64,000 nucleotides of DNA from a candidate division KSB3 bacterium (GTDB lineage Bacteria > Moduliflexota > Moduliflexia > Moduliflexales > Moduliflexaceae), in assembly GCA_002748425.1 (NCBI GenBank), contig PDSJ01000013.1:1-64000 (forward strand), given 5' to 3'. The translations under genes were made by a program, and so were the position numbers. Every line of letters begins with the position of its first letter. Positions within the stretch are counted from its first letter, which is position 1. The notes beneath the pieces are model-generated. The model did no database searches, was not told the origin of the DNA, and saw only the letters and a program-made list of their open reading frames with translations. Positions 1 to 9,118 of this stretch are shown in pieces.

Positions 1-57
1 TCGTGCCAGAGCAGCAGCATCCTTATCCTGCTGAGAATCCCCTGCCTGTGTGGACAT
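1..57 (-). CDS. N-terminus of an unidentified protein, cut by the window edge
   Basis: An ATG on the minus strand at 57 opens a frame that stays open to the window edge (19 codons). The visible residues are polar and alanine/glutamine rich (MSTQAGDSQQDKDAAALAR). A purine-rich AAGGAACAGGGG stretch precedes the ATG and could serve as ribosome binding site. The gene would be divergent from pgk. The family cannot be recognised from so little sequence, and the frame could be fortuitous. Confidence 0.4.
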   Translation of the reverse strand, partial: MSTQAGDSQQDKDAAALAR

Positions 58-158
58 CCCCTGTTCCTTACGCGAAAGACCATCTTTGCAGAATTTCTTT
101 ATATCTTTCATAGAATAGATATTAAACAGTACCCTATTGAGGAGAAACAAGGGGGGAC

Positions 159-1349
159 ATGATGAAAAAACTCTCTATTCGAGATATTGATCTACACGGC
201 AAAAAAGTGCTGATGCGAGTAGACTTTAATGTGCCTTTAGATGCTGACCGGAACGTTACCGATGATACTAGAATTCAGGCGGCACTTCCCAGTATTCAAT
301 ACATTAGCGAACAAGGAGCCGTGCTGGTGCTGGCGGCTCACGCAGGTCGTCCTAAAGGAGAGAAAAAACCCGAATTTAGTCTGGCTCCGGCTGCCCAAGT
401 CCTATCATCGCTTTTAGGCAAAAAAGTCATGTTTCTTGACGATTGCATTGGTGACGCGGTAAAACGGCAAATTGCTTCGGCACAGCCTGGTGATGTGATT
501 TTACTGGAAAACGTCCGTTTTTACAAGGGTGAAACCGCTAACGATTCGGAATTTGCCAGACAGCTTGCCGAAGGTTGCGATCTTGCCGTAAATGATGCTT
601 TCGGAACCGCCCACCGCGCTCACGCGTCAAACGTTGGTGTGACTGCATTTCTGTCACCTGCGGCGGCCGGTTTTTTGATGGAAAAGGAGATCGAGTATTT
701 CGGACGGGTGATCGATGAGCCGAAACGCCCTGTAGTGGCAATTCTCGGTGGGGCAAAAGTCTCAGGAAAACTCCAGGTCATCACAAACATGATGCAGAAA
801 GTCGATAAACTTCTCATCGGCGGTGGGATGACGTTTACATTTTTCAGGGCCAAAGGCCTTGAAGTCGGCACATCATTGGTGGAAGAGGACTTAATCGATA
901 CCGCAAAAAAAATTTTGGAAGATGCCGCAACATCGAATGTGGAATTACTGTTACCGACAGACTGCGTTGTCGCTGATAAATTTGCGGCTGACGCTGCATC
1001 AAAAGTGGTCAGTGTCAATGAAATCCCTGAAGACTGGATGGGCCTGGACATCGGACCCGAGACAACTGCACTTTTTACCAAAGTGTTGAATGATGTCAAA
1101 ACCATTGTCTGGAACGGTCCGATGGGGGTATTTGAAATGGATGCCTTTGCTCACGGCACTATGGACATCGCCAGAGTCGTGGCAGAATCAGATGCCGTAT
1201 CGATTATTGGCGGCGGCGATACTGTTTCGGCAATCAAAAAGGCTGGTGTGGCGGATCGAGTATCGTTTATTTCGACCGGCGGCGGGGCATCACTGGAATT
1301 GTTAGAAGGAAAGGCGTTGCCGGGCATTGAGGCCCTGACTGATAAGTAA
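159..1349 (+). CDS. pgk: phosphoglycerate kinase
   Basis: Cytoplasmic glycolytic/gluconeogenic enzyme that interconverts 1,3-bisphosphoglycerate + ADP and 3-phosphoglycerate + ATP. The 396 residues are the usual bacterial length. Visible family motifs are the N-terminal substrate loop MRVDFNVPL, the HAGRPKG segment, the [12 protein letters not shown] hinge region, WNGPMGVFE and the C-terminal [13 protein letters not shown] nucleotide-binding motif. Two ATGs overlap (159 and 162); the G-run at 151-156 is better spaced for 162, so the protein may be one residue shorter. tpiA follows 94 bp downstream and secG after that, a conserved bacterial gene order that supports the call. Confidence 0.97.
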   Translation: MMKKLSIRDIDLHGKKVLMRVDFNVPLDADRNVTDDTRIQAALPSIQYISEQGAVLVLAAHAGRPKGEKKPEFSLAPAAQVLSSLLGKKVMFLDDCIGDAVKRQIASAQPGDVILLENVRFYKGETANDSEFARQLAEGCDLAVNDAFGTAHRAHASNVGVTAFLSPAAAGFLMEKEIEYFGRVIDEPKRPVVAILGGAKVSGKLQVITNMMQKVDKLLIGGGMTFTFFRAKGLEVGTSLVEEDLIDTAKKILEDAATSNVELLLPTDCVVADKFAADAASKVVSVNEIPEDWMGLDIGPETTALFTKVLNDVKTIVWNGPMGVFEMDAFAHGTMDIARVVAESDAVSIIGGGDTVSAIKKAGVADRVSFISTGGGASLELLEGKALPGIEALTDK

Positions 1350-1443
1350 GCACAGTAACGAAGGTTATCAGTGAGCGAAAGTGCACGAGGCTTGAAGAAA
1401 CTTTTTGCTGTGAAGTCTTTTTAAGCCTGGGCGCTATTTATGT

Positions 1444-2193
1444 ATGAGAACTCCGATTATTGCAGGAAACTGGAAGATGAACACCGTGCTTGACGAGGCG
1501 AAAGCCCTGGTAGAAGAGCTGAAAAGCCTGGTGAACGATGTGAAAGGTGTCGAAATCGTAGTATGCCCGCCGTTTATTTCTCTGGGTACAGTATACGATA
1601 TCATTAAAGATACGAATATTGAACTCGGCGCACAGAATGTCTACTGGGAAAAAAGTGGCGCATTTACTGCGGAAGTCTCGGCTCCGATGTTGAAATCCGT
1701 TGGATGCAGTTATGTGATTATCGGCCACTCTGAACGGCGCAGCTATTTCGGTGAAACAAACGATACAGTCAACAAGCGTATCTTCGCAGCGCTCGAAGAC
1801 GGGTTGAAAGCGATTGTCTGCGTCGGTGAAACTCTTGAAGAGCGTGAAGCTGATAAGACTTTCGATGTCATTAAGCAACAAATTCTCGGCGGATTGGCAG
1901 ATTTGACACAAGCGCAGATGAAATCGATCGTGATTGCCTACGAACCGGTTTGGGCGATCGGGACCGGCAAAACCGCAACAAAAGAACAGGCTCAGGATGT
2001 ACACGCCTATATCCGTAAGCTCTTAGCAGACCAATTCGGCGATGTAACGGCTGAATCGACGAGAATTCAGTACGGCGGCAGTGTCAAGCCAGAGAACGCC
2101 GCTGAGTTGATGAGCCAGCCGGATATCGACGGTGCGCTCGTTGGTGGAGCAGCTCTTAATGCAGCATCTTTTGAGGCAATTGTCAAATTTTAA
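1444..2193 (+). CDS. tpiA: triosephosphate isomerase
   Basis: Interconverts dihydroxyacetone phosphate and glyceraldehyde 3-phosphate in the cytoplasm. The 249-residue length is typical. All catalytic residues are in place: Asn9/Lys11 in AGNWKMN, His95 in IIGHSERR and Glu167 in AYEPVWAIGTGK, and the phosphate-binding YGGSVKPEN loop is near the C-terminus. It lies 94 bp after pgk on the same strand and is probably co-transcribed. The gap contains an imperfect stem whose outer arms AGGCTT (1388-1393) and AAGCCT (1423-1428) pair perfectly. No Shine-Dalgarno sequence is obvious before the ATG. Confidence 0.97.
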   Translation: MRTPIIAGNWKMNTVLDEAKALVEELKSLVNDVKGVEIVVCPPFISLGTVYDIIKDTNIELGAQNVYWEKSGAFTAEVSAPMLKSVGCSYVIIGHSERRSYFGETNDTVNKRIFAALEDGLKAIVCVGETLEEREADKTFDVIKQQILGGLADLTQAQMKSIVIAYEPVWAIGTGKTATKEQAQDVHAYIRKLLADQFGDVTAESTRIQYGGSVKPENAAELMSQPDIDGALVGGAALNAASFEAIVKF

Positions 2194-2206
2194 GCCTTTC
2201 GTTGAA

Positions 2207-2240
2207 ATCCGTTCCTGTAGCTCTTCGTGCAGGAACGGAT
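2207..2240. repeat. perfect 11-bp hairpin between tpiA and secG
   Basis: ATCCGTTCCTG (2207-2217) is the exact inverse complement of CAGGAACGGAT (2230-2240), with a 12-nt loop. No T-run follows on either strand, so this is not a standard intrinsic terminator. It could stabilise the upstream mRNA end or act as a processing or attenuation structure. Confidence 0.6.
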
Positions 2241-2330
2241 ATGCGGACCGTCCAGCGCGGCATTTCTTCATGAAACTTGTGCTGAGATGTTGCAAAACAT
2301 ATACACAATAGCGAACAGGTACTTGGATCC

Positions 2331-2660
2331 ATGGTTATTTTTGTCACGATTTTTCATGTGGTTATGTGTCTTATTTTAGTCGCAATCGTTTTGCTCCAGA
2401 CAGGCAAAGGATCAAGCATGGGGGCTGCTTTTGGTGGTGCAAGCAACACGATTTTCGGTGGTGCCGGTCCAGCAAGCTTCCTGAATAAAGTCACAACGGT
2501 TGCAGCGATTGCCTTTATGTTTACTTCGTTTACACTGGCAATTCTATCAACCCGTGGTGGTGGAGCGTCCTCAAAAGTTCTGAAAGCAACCCCTGCAGAA
2601 CAGGCACAACCCGCCGAAGAACACCAGCCAGAGGACGCATCACCTGCTCAAGGGGAATAA
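2331..2660 (+). CDS. secG: preprotein translocase subunit SecG
   Basis: Small accessory subunit of the SecYEG inner-membrane channel. The protein (109 residues) shows the family layout: TM helix 1 at about residues 3-21, the cytoplasmic glycine-rich loop (LLQTGKGSSMGAAFGG, IFGGAGPASFLNK), TM helix 2 at about 55-75, then a polar Ala/Gln/Glu/Pro tail. The position after tpiA is the classical secG location in many bacteria. The start ATG has no strong ribosome binding site, which together with the hairpin at 2207-2240 leaves room for translational control. Confidence 0.93.
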   Translation: MVIFVTIFHVVMCLILVAIVLLQTGKGSSMGAAFGGASNTIFGGAGPASFLNKVTTVAAIAFMFTSFTLAILSTRGGGASSKVLKATPAEQAQPAEEHQPEDASPAQGE

Positions 2661-2871
2661 TTTTCTCCCATGTGATTGTGTGTGTGCCGCCGAGGCCCCA
2701 GACGATATCTAAGCTGGAAGGCGATTCCGTCGAATGGTGTGTGACAACAACGAGTTTGATTGAGAACCTTTGCAGGGAGCAAATCCGGCTCTCTGCGCTG
2801 GTGATGCGTAATGCGCAGGAACATCGCGTGTTACGCTTTTTTTGTCTTGTATTCAGAATGGGTATTCAGTG

Positions 2872-3615
2872 ATGGAAGAACGTTTACAGAAAATATTAGC
2901 TCATGCTGGAGTCGCTTCGCGCCGGGAATGTGAAAAACTTATCAGCGCAGGCGCCGTTGTGGTGAACGGTGAATGTGTAAGCGACGTCGGCATCAAGTTC
3001 GATCCTGAAAAATGTACGATTAAAGTCCACGGAAAAATGATCGACTGCAGTCCTCGCAAACGACACTTTCAATATCTTATTGTGCATAAGCCGCGTGGAG
3101 TTTTGACCACGATGAAAGAAGATTTGGAAGGCCGTCCAACCCTCTTGAATCTCTTGAATGCCAAAGTGTTGAAGCATCGGCTCTATCCGGTGGGACGTCT
3201 TGATTTTAATTCCGAAGGCTTGCTGTTACTGACCAATGATGGTGAGATGGCTCATCGCATGACCCATCCGAAATTTAAAGTGCCGAAGACGTACGAAGTA
3301 AAAGTCCACGGTATTCCTCCCCGCCGGATCCTTGATTTCCTGGCTCAGGGAGTAAATTTGGAAGACGGTCGCACTCGTCCGGCAAAGGTCAAGCTCTTGC
3401 GTGTGACCGGCAAAAATGCCTGGCTGTTGATGACAATCAATGAAGGAAAAAAACGGCAGATTCGGCGAATGTGTGAAAAGATGCGCTATCCGGTCACAAA
3501 GCTGCGCCGAGTCAAAATCGGACCGCTGTTGTTACGTGATCTGGAGATTGGAAAATTTCGCTACCTCGCAGACCGGGAGATTCAAACATTACGGGAAGCT
3601 GTGGATCTCGCTTAG
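2872..3615 (+). CDS. rRNA pseudouridine synthase, RsuA/RluB family
   Basis: Converts a specific uridine in rRNA to pseudouridine; the family includes RluB (23S rRNA) and RsuA (16S rRNA). Residues 1-60 form an S4 RNA-binding domain (RLQKILAHAGVASRRECEKLI). The catalytic domain carries HKPRGVLTT and the active-site motif GRLDFNSEGLLLLTNDG with the catalytic Asp. The C-terminal segment EGKKRQIRRMCE is also family-typical. The ATG at 2872 was chosen because similarity to the family starts there; an in-frame extension to 2842 adds ten unrelated residues. RluB is more likely than RsuA from the motif pattern, but the target site is not established. Confidence 0.9.
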   Translation: MEERLQKILAHAGVASRRECEKLISAGAVVVNGECVSDVGIKFDPEKCTIKVHGKMIDCSPRKRHFQYLIVHKPRGVLTTMKEDLEGRPTLLNLLNAKVLKHRLYPVGRLDFNSEGLLLLTNDGEMAHRMTHPKFKVPKTYEVKVHGIPPRRILDFLAQGVNLEDGRTRPAKVKLLRVTGKNAWLLMTINEGKKRQIRRMCEKMRYPVTKLRRVKIGPLLLRDLEIGKFRYLADREIQTLREAVDLA

Positions 3616-3737
3616 GGAGTCAGTGTTTCTGGTCTGTCTGGATCAGACGATCAGACTACTTGCCAGTTCCGGAGCAGCAACGTGAAAAAAGCGGTAAAAG
3701 CCATCTTACGACTGGTCGTCATAACGCACTTATGAAG

Positions 3738-4646
3738 TCACGACTTGATGTAGCCAAGCATGCGGAGGCCGTTTTCATCCATCCGCCAGTTCTTTTTAAC
3801 CTTGACCCAGAGAGTCAGGAAAACTTTTGTCCCAAAAATCCGTTCAATGTCTTGACGGGCCAGGCAGCCGATTCGCTTAAGCATGGCACCAGATTTTCCA
3901 ATAAGAATTCCTTTCTGAGAATCTCGTTCAACATACACCGTTGCATGCAAATCCACCAGATCTTGGTCTGCACGGGGCTTCATCTGCTCGACCACGACCG
4001 CAACGGCATAGGGAATTTCTTCCCGAGTCGTATACAAGACCTTTTCTCTGATTAACTCTGCCGCAATAAATCGTTCCGGCTGATCGGTGACCATATCCTC
4101 AGGATAGTATTGAGGCCCTTCCGGGATGCAGGATAGCAACGCCTTGAGCAGCACCGGGATATTTTCATCTGCCAAGGCGGAAATTGGCACAATATCCGCA
4201 AAATTATATGCCTGCGAGTAACTGTCGATGATCGGGAGCAGCTCCTCTCGTTGGGGCACAAGATCGATTTTATTAATTCCCAGGATGACTGGAGTATTTA
4301 TGGTCTTCAAACAGTCAAGAATATAACGATCTCCCGGTCCTGTTCTGCGTTCCGCCTCAATAAGATACAGGACAGCATCTATCTCCTCCAGAGTATTGAG
4401 AGCCGTTTTCATCATAAACTCGTTCAGACGATATTTCGGTTTATGAAAGCCGGGCGTATCGAGGAACACAATTTGAGCATGATCAGCGTGATAGACCCCA
4501 ACAATCTTATTTCTAGTGGTCTGAGGTTTATCCGACATGATCGCGACTTTTTGTTTAAGGATACGATTGAGTAGCGTTGATTTGCCCACGTTCGTTCGTC
4601 CAACGATCGAAATAAATCCTGAATGAAAGGCGTCGTCGTGTTGCAC
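3738..4646 (-). CDS. era: GTPase Era
   Basis: Essential GTPase that binds 16S rRNA and assists 30S subunit maturation. The GTPase domain shows G1 GRTNVGKST near the N-terminus, G2 region PQTTRNKIVG, G3 DTPGFHKP and G4 NKIDLV. The C-terminal KH domain carries the ILIGKSGAMLKRIG motif (about residues 230-290). The 302-residue length is normal. The gene lies immediately downstream of the CHASE2-AAA+ gene on the same strand (40 bp), so it may be read from that promoter. The 122 bp between it and the convergent pseudouridine synthase gene contain only short imperfect stems. Confidence 0.97.
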   Translation of the reverse strand: MQHDDAFHSGFISIVGRTNVGKSTLLNRILKQKVAIMSDKPQTTRNKIVGVYHADHAQIVFLDTPGFHKPKYRLNEFMMKTALNTLEEIDAVLYLIEAERRTGPGDRYILDCLKTINTPVILGINKIDLVPQREELLPIIDSYSQAYNFADIVPISALADENIPVLLKALLSCIPEGPQYYPEDMVTDQPERFIAAELIREKVLYTTREEIPYAVAVVVEQMKPRADQDLVDLHATVYVERDSQKGILIGKSGAMLKRIGCLARQDIERIFGTKVFLTLWVKVKKNWRMDENGLRMLGYIKS

Positions 4647-4686
4647 AGGTTCCTCCTGATGAGAAAAAAGATTGTGTTGTTAGAGT

Positions 4687-7311
4687 TTAATACTGATAGT
4701 ATTCAGGCTCGATCGAGAGTTCCATGAGCATTTTCTTAAAGGTTTCCACTTTTAAACCGGTGTCGATGGCAGCATGTTTGACATCGCCATGATGCAGACG
4801 TAAAAGCCGTACGCAATAAAGGCGTTGAATTTCCGCTAAGACTTTTTCTCGAAGCGGTTGGTAGGCCGGTAATTCCCGATCTTCATCCATCAGGGCGATG
4901 AGATAGTTCAACATACCGGGATCGGTTATCCTGCCGCTAAGATCAGCTTCTTCAAAACTGAGAGAGCGTTCGGAAATTTCTTTTTCTCCGGCTGGCGCTT
5001 CGATGACGGCGCGTTCGATCACTTTTTCCAGCTCCGTAACATTTCCGGGCCATTGATGTTGAATGAGCAGATGAATTGCACTGTCCGACGCTTTTTCGAC
5101 AACTTTACCGTGAGTACGGCTATATATTCGCAGGAAATGACTCACAAGGGCTGGAATATCTTCCTTGCGATCCCGCAATGGTGGCAAATAAAGCGGAAAC
5201 ACCGTAAAATAATGATACAAGTCGCTGCGAAAGGCCCCCTGCGTCACCAGTTCTTTCAGGTTTCGGGTCGTGGTCGCAAGTATTCGAACGTCACTGGGAT
5301 ATCTCACATCCTCTCCTAAGGGAGACACAGCTTTTCCACGGGTCACTTGTATGAGGCGGGTTTGGATTTCCATGGAAAGTTTTTCGAGATCGCTGAGGAT
5401 CAGCGTCCCGCCGTCAACTCGACGAAAAAATCCGGTTCGCGGCTCACTCGCTCCAGGAAAAGCGCCTTTCCGATGACCGAACAGATCATCTTCCAATAAA
5501 TCCATGTCACCGTCGCAGATAACCTGCAGAACCGGACGATTATGACGCGGACTCATCTCCTTAATGATACTTGCCAGGAAGGTTTTTCCTGTCCCGGCTT
5601 CACCCTGAATCAAAACAGCGACAGTTTTAGAACTGAGCTTCTCGACTCGTGCAAGCGTGGAAAGCAGCTGTTCATGGTGTGTAATAAATCCATGTTTGGC
5701 AAAGAGCTGTCTGATCTGTTCCGTATTTCCTGCTGCACGCATCTTATGAGAGCTATCCGCTGATGAATTCTCCACTTGCCGGCGCAAATCCTCTTCTTTT
5801 GCCAGCAGTCCCTGCATCTCAATTTCTCTGGCTCTGATTTCTTTCTGCAGAGATGCCACCTGGCGGCTATAATCATAATGATGTGTCTCAAGCTCTTCCT
5901 GAAGGACCCGCAACTCTTCAACCTTTGAACGAAAACGGAGACTTTTCCGGTCCAGCTCATCCCGGATGTCAATTAACTTGTCCTCGAGCTGTTCAAGCTC
6001 ATCAGGAGCCGTTTTGTGTTTCCGCACCTTCTCTCTCACAAGTGATTGCCGCCGGCTCTCATGGGGAGCAGCGTCGTTGAGCAGAGCTTTTCTGCAGGGC
6101 AGTAGAAGCGATACAACAAGAAACGTCAGGCCGATCGTCAGAAGAGGAGCGAGAACCGGCAGCACAAGGCTAAATTGAAAAAAGGCGCCATAGATGATCA
6201 ACAGATACAGCCCTCCAAGCAGGATCGTGAGCAGTAATTTGCCCCAGAACCGTCGTCCAGCCAGAAGCAGGCCGCTGATCATACCGACAAGCACTATGAT
6301 GCCGATCTGAAATTCCCGGGCTAATTCCTTAATAAAGCGCTCTGTGAGAATATTATTGATGAAATTGGCCAGGATGCCGAGTAACGGATAGGACTTCGTT
6401 AAGGGAATCGGCTGCAATGACTCTTCAGATCCGATGAGAACGATCGCATTGTGTAATGAGGCAAGCTGTTGCCCGGCGCGCTCAGGATCTTCAAGGATGT
6501 CTTCCAGAACAAGTATATCAAAGGGAGCCACTCCGCCTTGTTCCGGGCTGTAGGCAAAGTCGATCAACATCTCACCGTACTGGTTGACCGGAACCTTGAT
6601 AATGCCGTTGTCCCGGGTACTCATTTCAACATACTGTCCGGGATAAAATGTCAGGTCAACGCTCTCGATACCGAGATAATCCATTACCAGCAGCAGAGCC
6701 AGCGACCCATACCAATGTTCCTGATATTTTAAAAAAAGCGGGACCCGCCGAAACACGCCGTCAATATCGGGAAGAGTATTAACAAAACCGATACCTCGCG
6801 CAGCGGCAAGATAGCCGGAGAGCGGCAATTGGACGCGAGACGCTTCAAAGACGTTCTCAAAACTGTTATCACCGATATCAGTTAATTCCAGACGAAAGGG
6901 CAAAATATCGCTGTTCCCCGGACGTGTGTCTGTCTGTTGAGCATCGAAGAGAAAAGAGTAGCCATAATAGACAGCATGGATCGCCGAAGTCGCTGCCACC
7001 AACTCCTTATGAATACTGCTGTCAAAGCGATAGTTTAACCCGATGCTTTTCGGGGTATACTGTCCGGCATCGGATGCAAGCAACGTAATAAACTGAGCCA
7101 GCTTCTCGCTCAAATTCGCCGCATCCTTCACCATGACGATTTTGACAGCCGGTGAAACGGCGGGAAGCGGAGTGTACTTCATCCGAGAATCAATCGTCTG
7201 AAGCTCTATTTTATGGAGAAAGGATGAGAGCTGCGGAATGGTCGTATAGACGGCAATAAGGACACACGCGGCACAAAAACTGCCGAGACAAAAACCCAGA
7301 AAGCGTTTCAT
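4687..7311 (-). CDS. CHASE2-sensor membrane protein with degenerate sigma54-activator-like AAA+ domain and Fis-type HTH
   Basis: The 874-residue chain reads: one TM helix (about 5-25), an extracytoplasmic CHASE2-like domain (about 36-320), three closely spaced TM helices (about 336-405), a long coiled coil (about 430-525), a sigma54-interaction-type AAA+ domain (about 545-785) and a C-terminal Fis-like helix-turn-helix (about 830-870). Walker A (GEAGTGKT) and the arginine region (LPPLRDRKEDIP) are intact. The sigma54-contacting GAFTGA loop reads GAFPGA (Pro619), and the Walker B acidic pair DE is replaced by SD in GGTLILSDLEKL. It may therefore bind ATP and DNA without activating sigma54 in the normal way. 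A sigma70-type promoter lies 160-188 bp upstream. Its environmental signal is unknown. Confidence 0.85.
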   Translation of the reverse strand: MKRFLGFCLGSFCAACVLIAVYTTIPQLSSFLHKIELQTIDSRMKYTPLPAVSPAVKIVMVKDAANLSEKLAQFITLLASDAGQYTPKSIGLNYRFDSSIHKELVAATSAIHAVYYGYSFLFDAQQTDTRPGNSDILPFRLELTDIGDNSFENVFEASRVQLPLSGYLAAARGIGFVNTLPDIDGVFRRVPLFLKYQEHWYGSLALLLVMDYLGIESVDLTFYPGQYVEMSTRDNGIIKVPVNQYGEMLIDFAYSPEQGGVAPFDILVLEDILEDPERAGQQLASLHNAIVLIGSEESLQPIPLTKSYPLLGILANFINNILTERFIKELAREFQIGIIVLVGMISGLLLAGRRFWGKLLLTILLGGLYLLIIYGAFFQFSLVLPVLAPLLTIGLTFLVVSLLLPCRKALLNDAAPHESRRQSLVREKVRKHKTAPDELEQLEDKLIDIRDELDRKSLRFRSKVEELRVLQEELETHHYDYSRQVASLQKEIRAREIEMQGLLAKEEDLRRQVENSSADSSHKMRAAGNTEQIRQLFAKHGFITHHEQLLSTLARVEKLSSKTVAVLIQGEAGTGKTFLASIIKEMSPRHNRPVLQVICDGDMDLLEDDLFGHRKGAFPGASEPRTGFFRRVDGGTLILSDLEKLSMEIQTRLIQVTRGKAVSPLGEDVRYPSDVRILATTTRNLKELVTQGAFRSDLYHYFTVFPLYLPPLRDRKEDIPALVSHFLRIYSRTHGKVVEKASDSAIHLLIQHQWPGNVTELEKVIERAVIEAPAGEKEISERSLSFEEADLSGRITDPGMLNYLIALMDEDRELPAYQPLREKVLAEIQRLYCVRLLRLHHGDVKHAAIDTGLKVETFKKMLMELSIEPEYYQY

Positions 7312-7752
7312 AAGTATTCTTCCTTAACACGTTTTCCTCTTCATGTCTGCCCGAAGGGAGCCTCTGACAAAAATCTTCCACGATTTTCGACAGACAGCTC
7401 ACTCAGGATAAGCGATGAGAAACGTGGCTGTGTTCTTCTTCATAAAATATTTTTCAATAACTGCGTAATGACTCTATGGAGAATGTGTAAAATTGTCAAG
7501 TAACTTTCATTTCATTTTAAAGAGGATCGTAATGACAAATTCTTTTGTGCGCCTCCCTTCTCCCAGCATGAAAAATCCACGCGCTGGACGTGGAGAATGC
7601 GATGAAACGCCTTGAGATATCTACAGCGAGCCGACATGATTTTTCCTTGACATATCTTCCTGCCGATCCCAGGGTTGTGGGAGGAGAGTCCGGCAGAACG
7701 TCTGAGGTGTTCGTTCGTATCACAATGTACGTGAAATTGGGAGAGGAATGTT
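7312..7752. other. divergent intergenic region
   Basis: This 441-bp stretch separates the divergent CHASE2-AAA+ and GlgC-like genes. I see the minus-strand promoter described separately and no convincing gene. On the plus strand a TTGACA at 7647-7652 has no good -10 partner at 16-18 bp. A GGGAGAGGAATG ribosome-binding region precedes the ATG at 7753. Confidence 0.5.
7471..7499 (-). promoter_or_regulatory. sigma70-type promoter for the CHASE2-AAA+ gene
   Basis: On the minus strand the -35 TTGACA (7494-7499) is separated by exactly 17 bp from a -10 TAGAGT (7471-7476). The predicted transcript would have a leader of about 150 nt before the ATG at 7311. Confidence 0.6.
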
Positions 7753-9015
7753 ATGAAAAAAATCGTCGCAATGGTACTGGCAGGAGGAGCGTTCAGTGCT
7801 CTGGGGATTATCGCGGGACGGCGCGCAAAAGCGGCTATTCCGTTTGGGGGTATCTATCGAATTATTGACTTTGTCTTAAGTAATTTAACGAATTCGAATA
7901 TCGAGCATGTCGGCATTCTTGCCCAGTACAGGCCAGGCTCATTAATCGATCATATCGGCAGCGGGGCATCATGGGACTTGTTCGGCCGAACCAGAGCCGT
8001 CAAAATTCTTCCTCCCTATAAAGGCGAAGATGATTCTGACTGGTACAAAGGAACGGCAGATGCTGTGTATCAAAACCTCAATTTCATTCGCGATCGGAAT
8101 CCCTCCGAAGTCATGGTTCTGGCCGGGGAGAATATCTACACCATGAACTATCAAGAACTGATTCGCTTCCACCGCGAAAAAAAGGCTGACTGTACTCTGG
8201 TCTGCAACCCTCTCCCTACTGCTGATCCCCACCGTTTTGGTGTGATGACTCTTGAGGACGATGGGCGCGTGAAAAGTTACCATGAAAAGCCGAAAACGAT
8301 TCTTGGTGACTATTACTCTGCCGGAATTTATATCTTTCGCACTGAATATTTGATAGAACGGCTGACTGCTGATGCGATGAATCCGGAAAGCCGGCATAAT
8401 ATTGCAGATAATATTACGTTGGATATGCTGCAGCGTGGAGACCGTTTTTACGGCTATGTGTTTAACGATTACTGGGCCTATTGCGGCACTCTTGAAGAGT
8501 ATTGGAAGGCGAACATGGATTTACTCGATGAATCGTCCAAATTGGACCTGTGGACCTGGATGGTTCGGACGAATTTAGACGACCGGAATATCGGAGGTCA
8601 TCAACCGGCGGTTATGCGTCCTGGATCGCATGTCGTTCAATCACTGATCTCAAGCGGCTGCCGCATCAGCGGGACTGTTGAAAACAGCATACTGTCGCCC
8701 GGCGTTATCGTCGAACCTGGAGCGATGATCCGCGATTCGATCGTCATGCATGAGACCGTCATCCAGAAAGACGCTGTTCTCGATCGTGTGATTGCGGATA
8801 AAGATGTCGTCATCGGCGAAGGCAGCCGAATCGGTATTGGGGATATGTCAATCGTCAACACAACCTTCCCGAAATTTGTCAAAACCGGTTTAACGTTATT
8901 AGGAAAAGACGCTCACGTCGGTCGCAATGTCAGCCTCGGTCGAAACGTTCTCATCTACCCGGGCAGCAGCGTTCCTGACAACGCAGAAATCGAATCAGGC
9001 GACACCATCACCTAG
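7753..9015 (+). CDS. GlgC/GlgD-like nucleotidyltransferase with altered active site
   Basis: The 420 residues align along their length with glucose-1-phosphate adenylyltransferase: an N-terminal sugar-nucleotide transferase domain (RAKAAIPFGGIYRIIDF, WYKGTADAV, HEKP, AGIYIF, CGTLEEYWKANMD) and a C-terminal left-handed beta-helix (about 290-420). Key positions differ from catalytic GlgC. The GGRGTRL nucleotide loop reads GGAFSALG. The AGDHIY motif reads AGENIY (Glu126, Asn127). The second metal-binding Asp (RDVGT in E. coli) is Tyr243 in AYCGT. By analogy with GlgD subunits it may be a regulatory or non-catalytic paralogue; weak activity with another substrate cannot be excluded. The good ribosome binding site fixes the start. 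The solute-binding/CheA fusion gene follows 103 bp downstream. Confidence 0.85.
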   Translation: MKKIVAMVLAGGAFSALGIIAGRRAKAAIPFGGIYRIIDFVLSNLTNSNIEHVGILAQYRPGSLIDHIGSGASWDLFGRTRAVKILPPYKGEDDSDWYKGTADAVYQNLNFIRDRNPSEVMVLAGENIYTMNYQELIRFHREKKADCTLVCNPLPTADPHRFGVMTLEDDGRVKSYHEKPKTILGDYYSAGIYIFRTEYLIERLTADAMNPESRHNIADNITLDMLQRGDRFYGYVFNDYWAYCGTLEEYWKANMDLLDESSKLDLWTWMVRTNLDDRNIGGHQPAVMRPGSHVVQSLISSGCRISGTVENSILSPGVIVEPGAMIRDSIVMHETVIQKDAVLDRVIADKDVVIGEGSRIGIGDMSIVNTTFPKFVKTGLTLLGKDAHVGRNVSLGRNVLIYPGSSVPDNAEIESGDTIT

Positions 9016-9118
9016 CAGGTGTGTTTCCCATTAATCAGGTCTGTTCAAGGAGAGGCAAGAGGGATTCACGAGATAAAGGAGGAAGGGACTCCGGGCCGCG
9101 TGCCGTCAGGAGTGTCAG

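Noticed and set aside
2661..2871. Possible tRNA between secG and the pseudouridine synthase gene
   Set aside because: secG is often followed by a tRNA, but I could not form an acceptor stem or a T-loop here.
7590..7868. Open frame overlapping the start of the GlgC-like gene
   Set aside because: It is in a different frame from a clearly conserved gene and carries no recognisable protein features.
9016..9118. Thiamine or other riboswitch before the NMT1-type fusion gene
   Set aside because: NMT1/THI5-like domains suggest thiamine precursors, but no THI-box element or stable fold is visible in these 103 bases.
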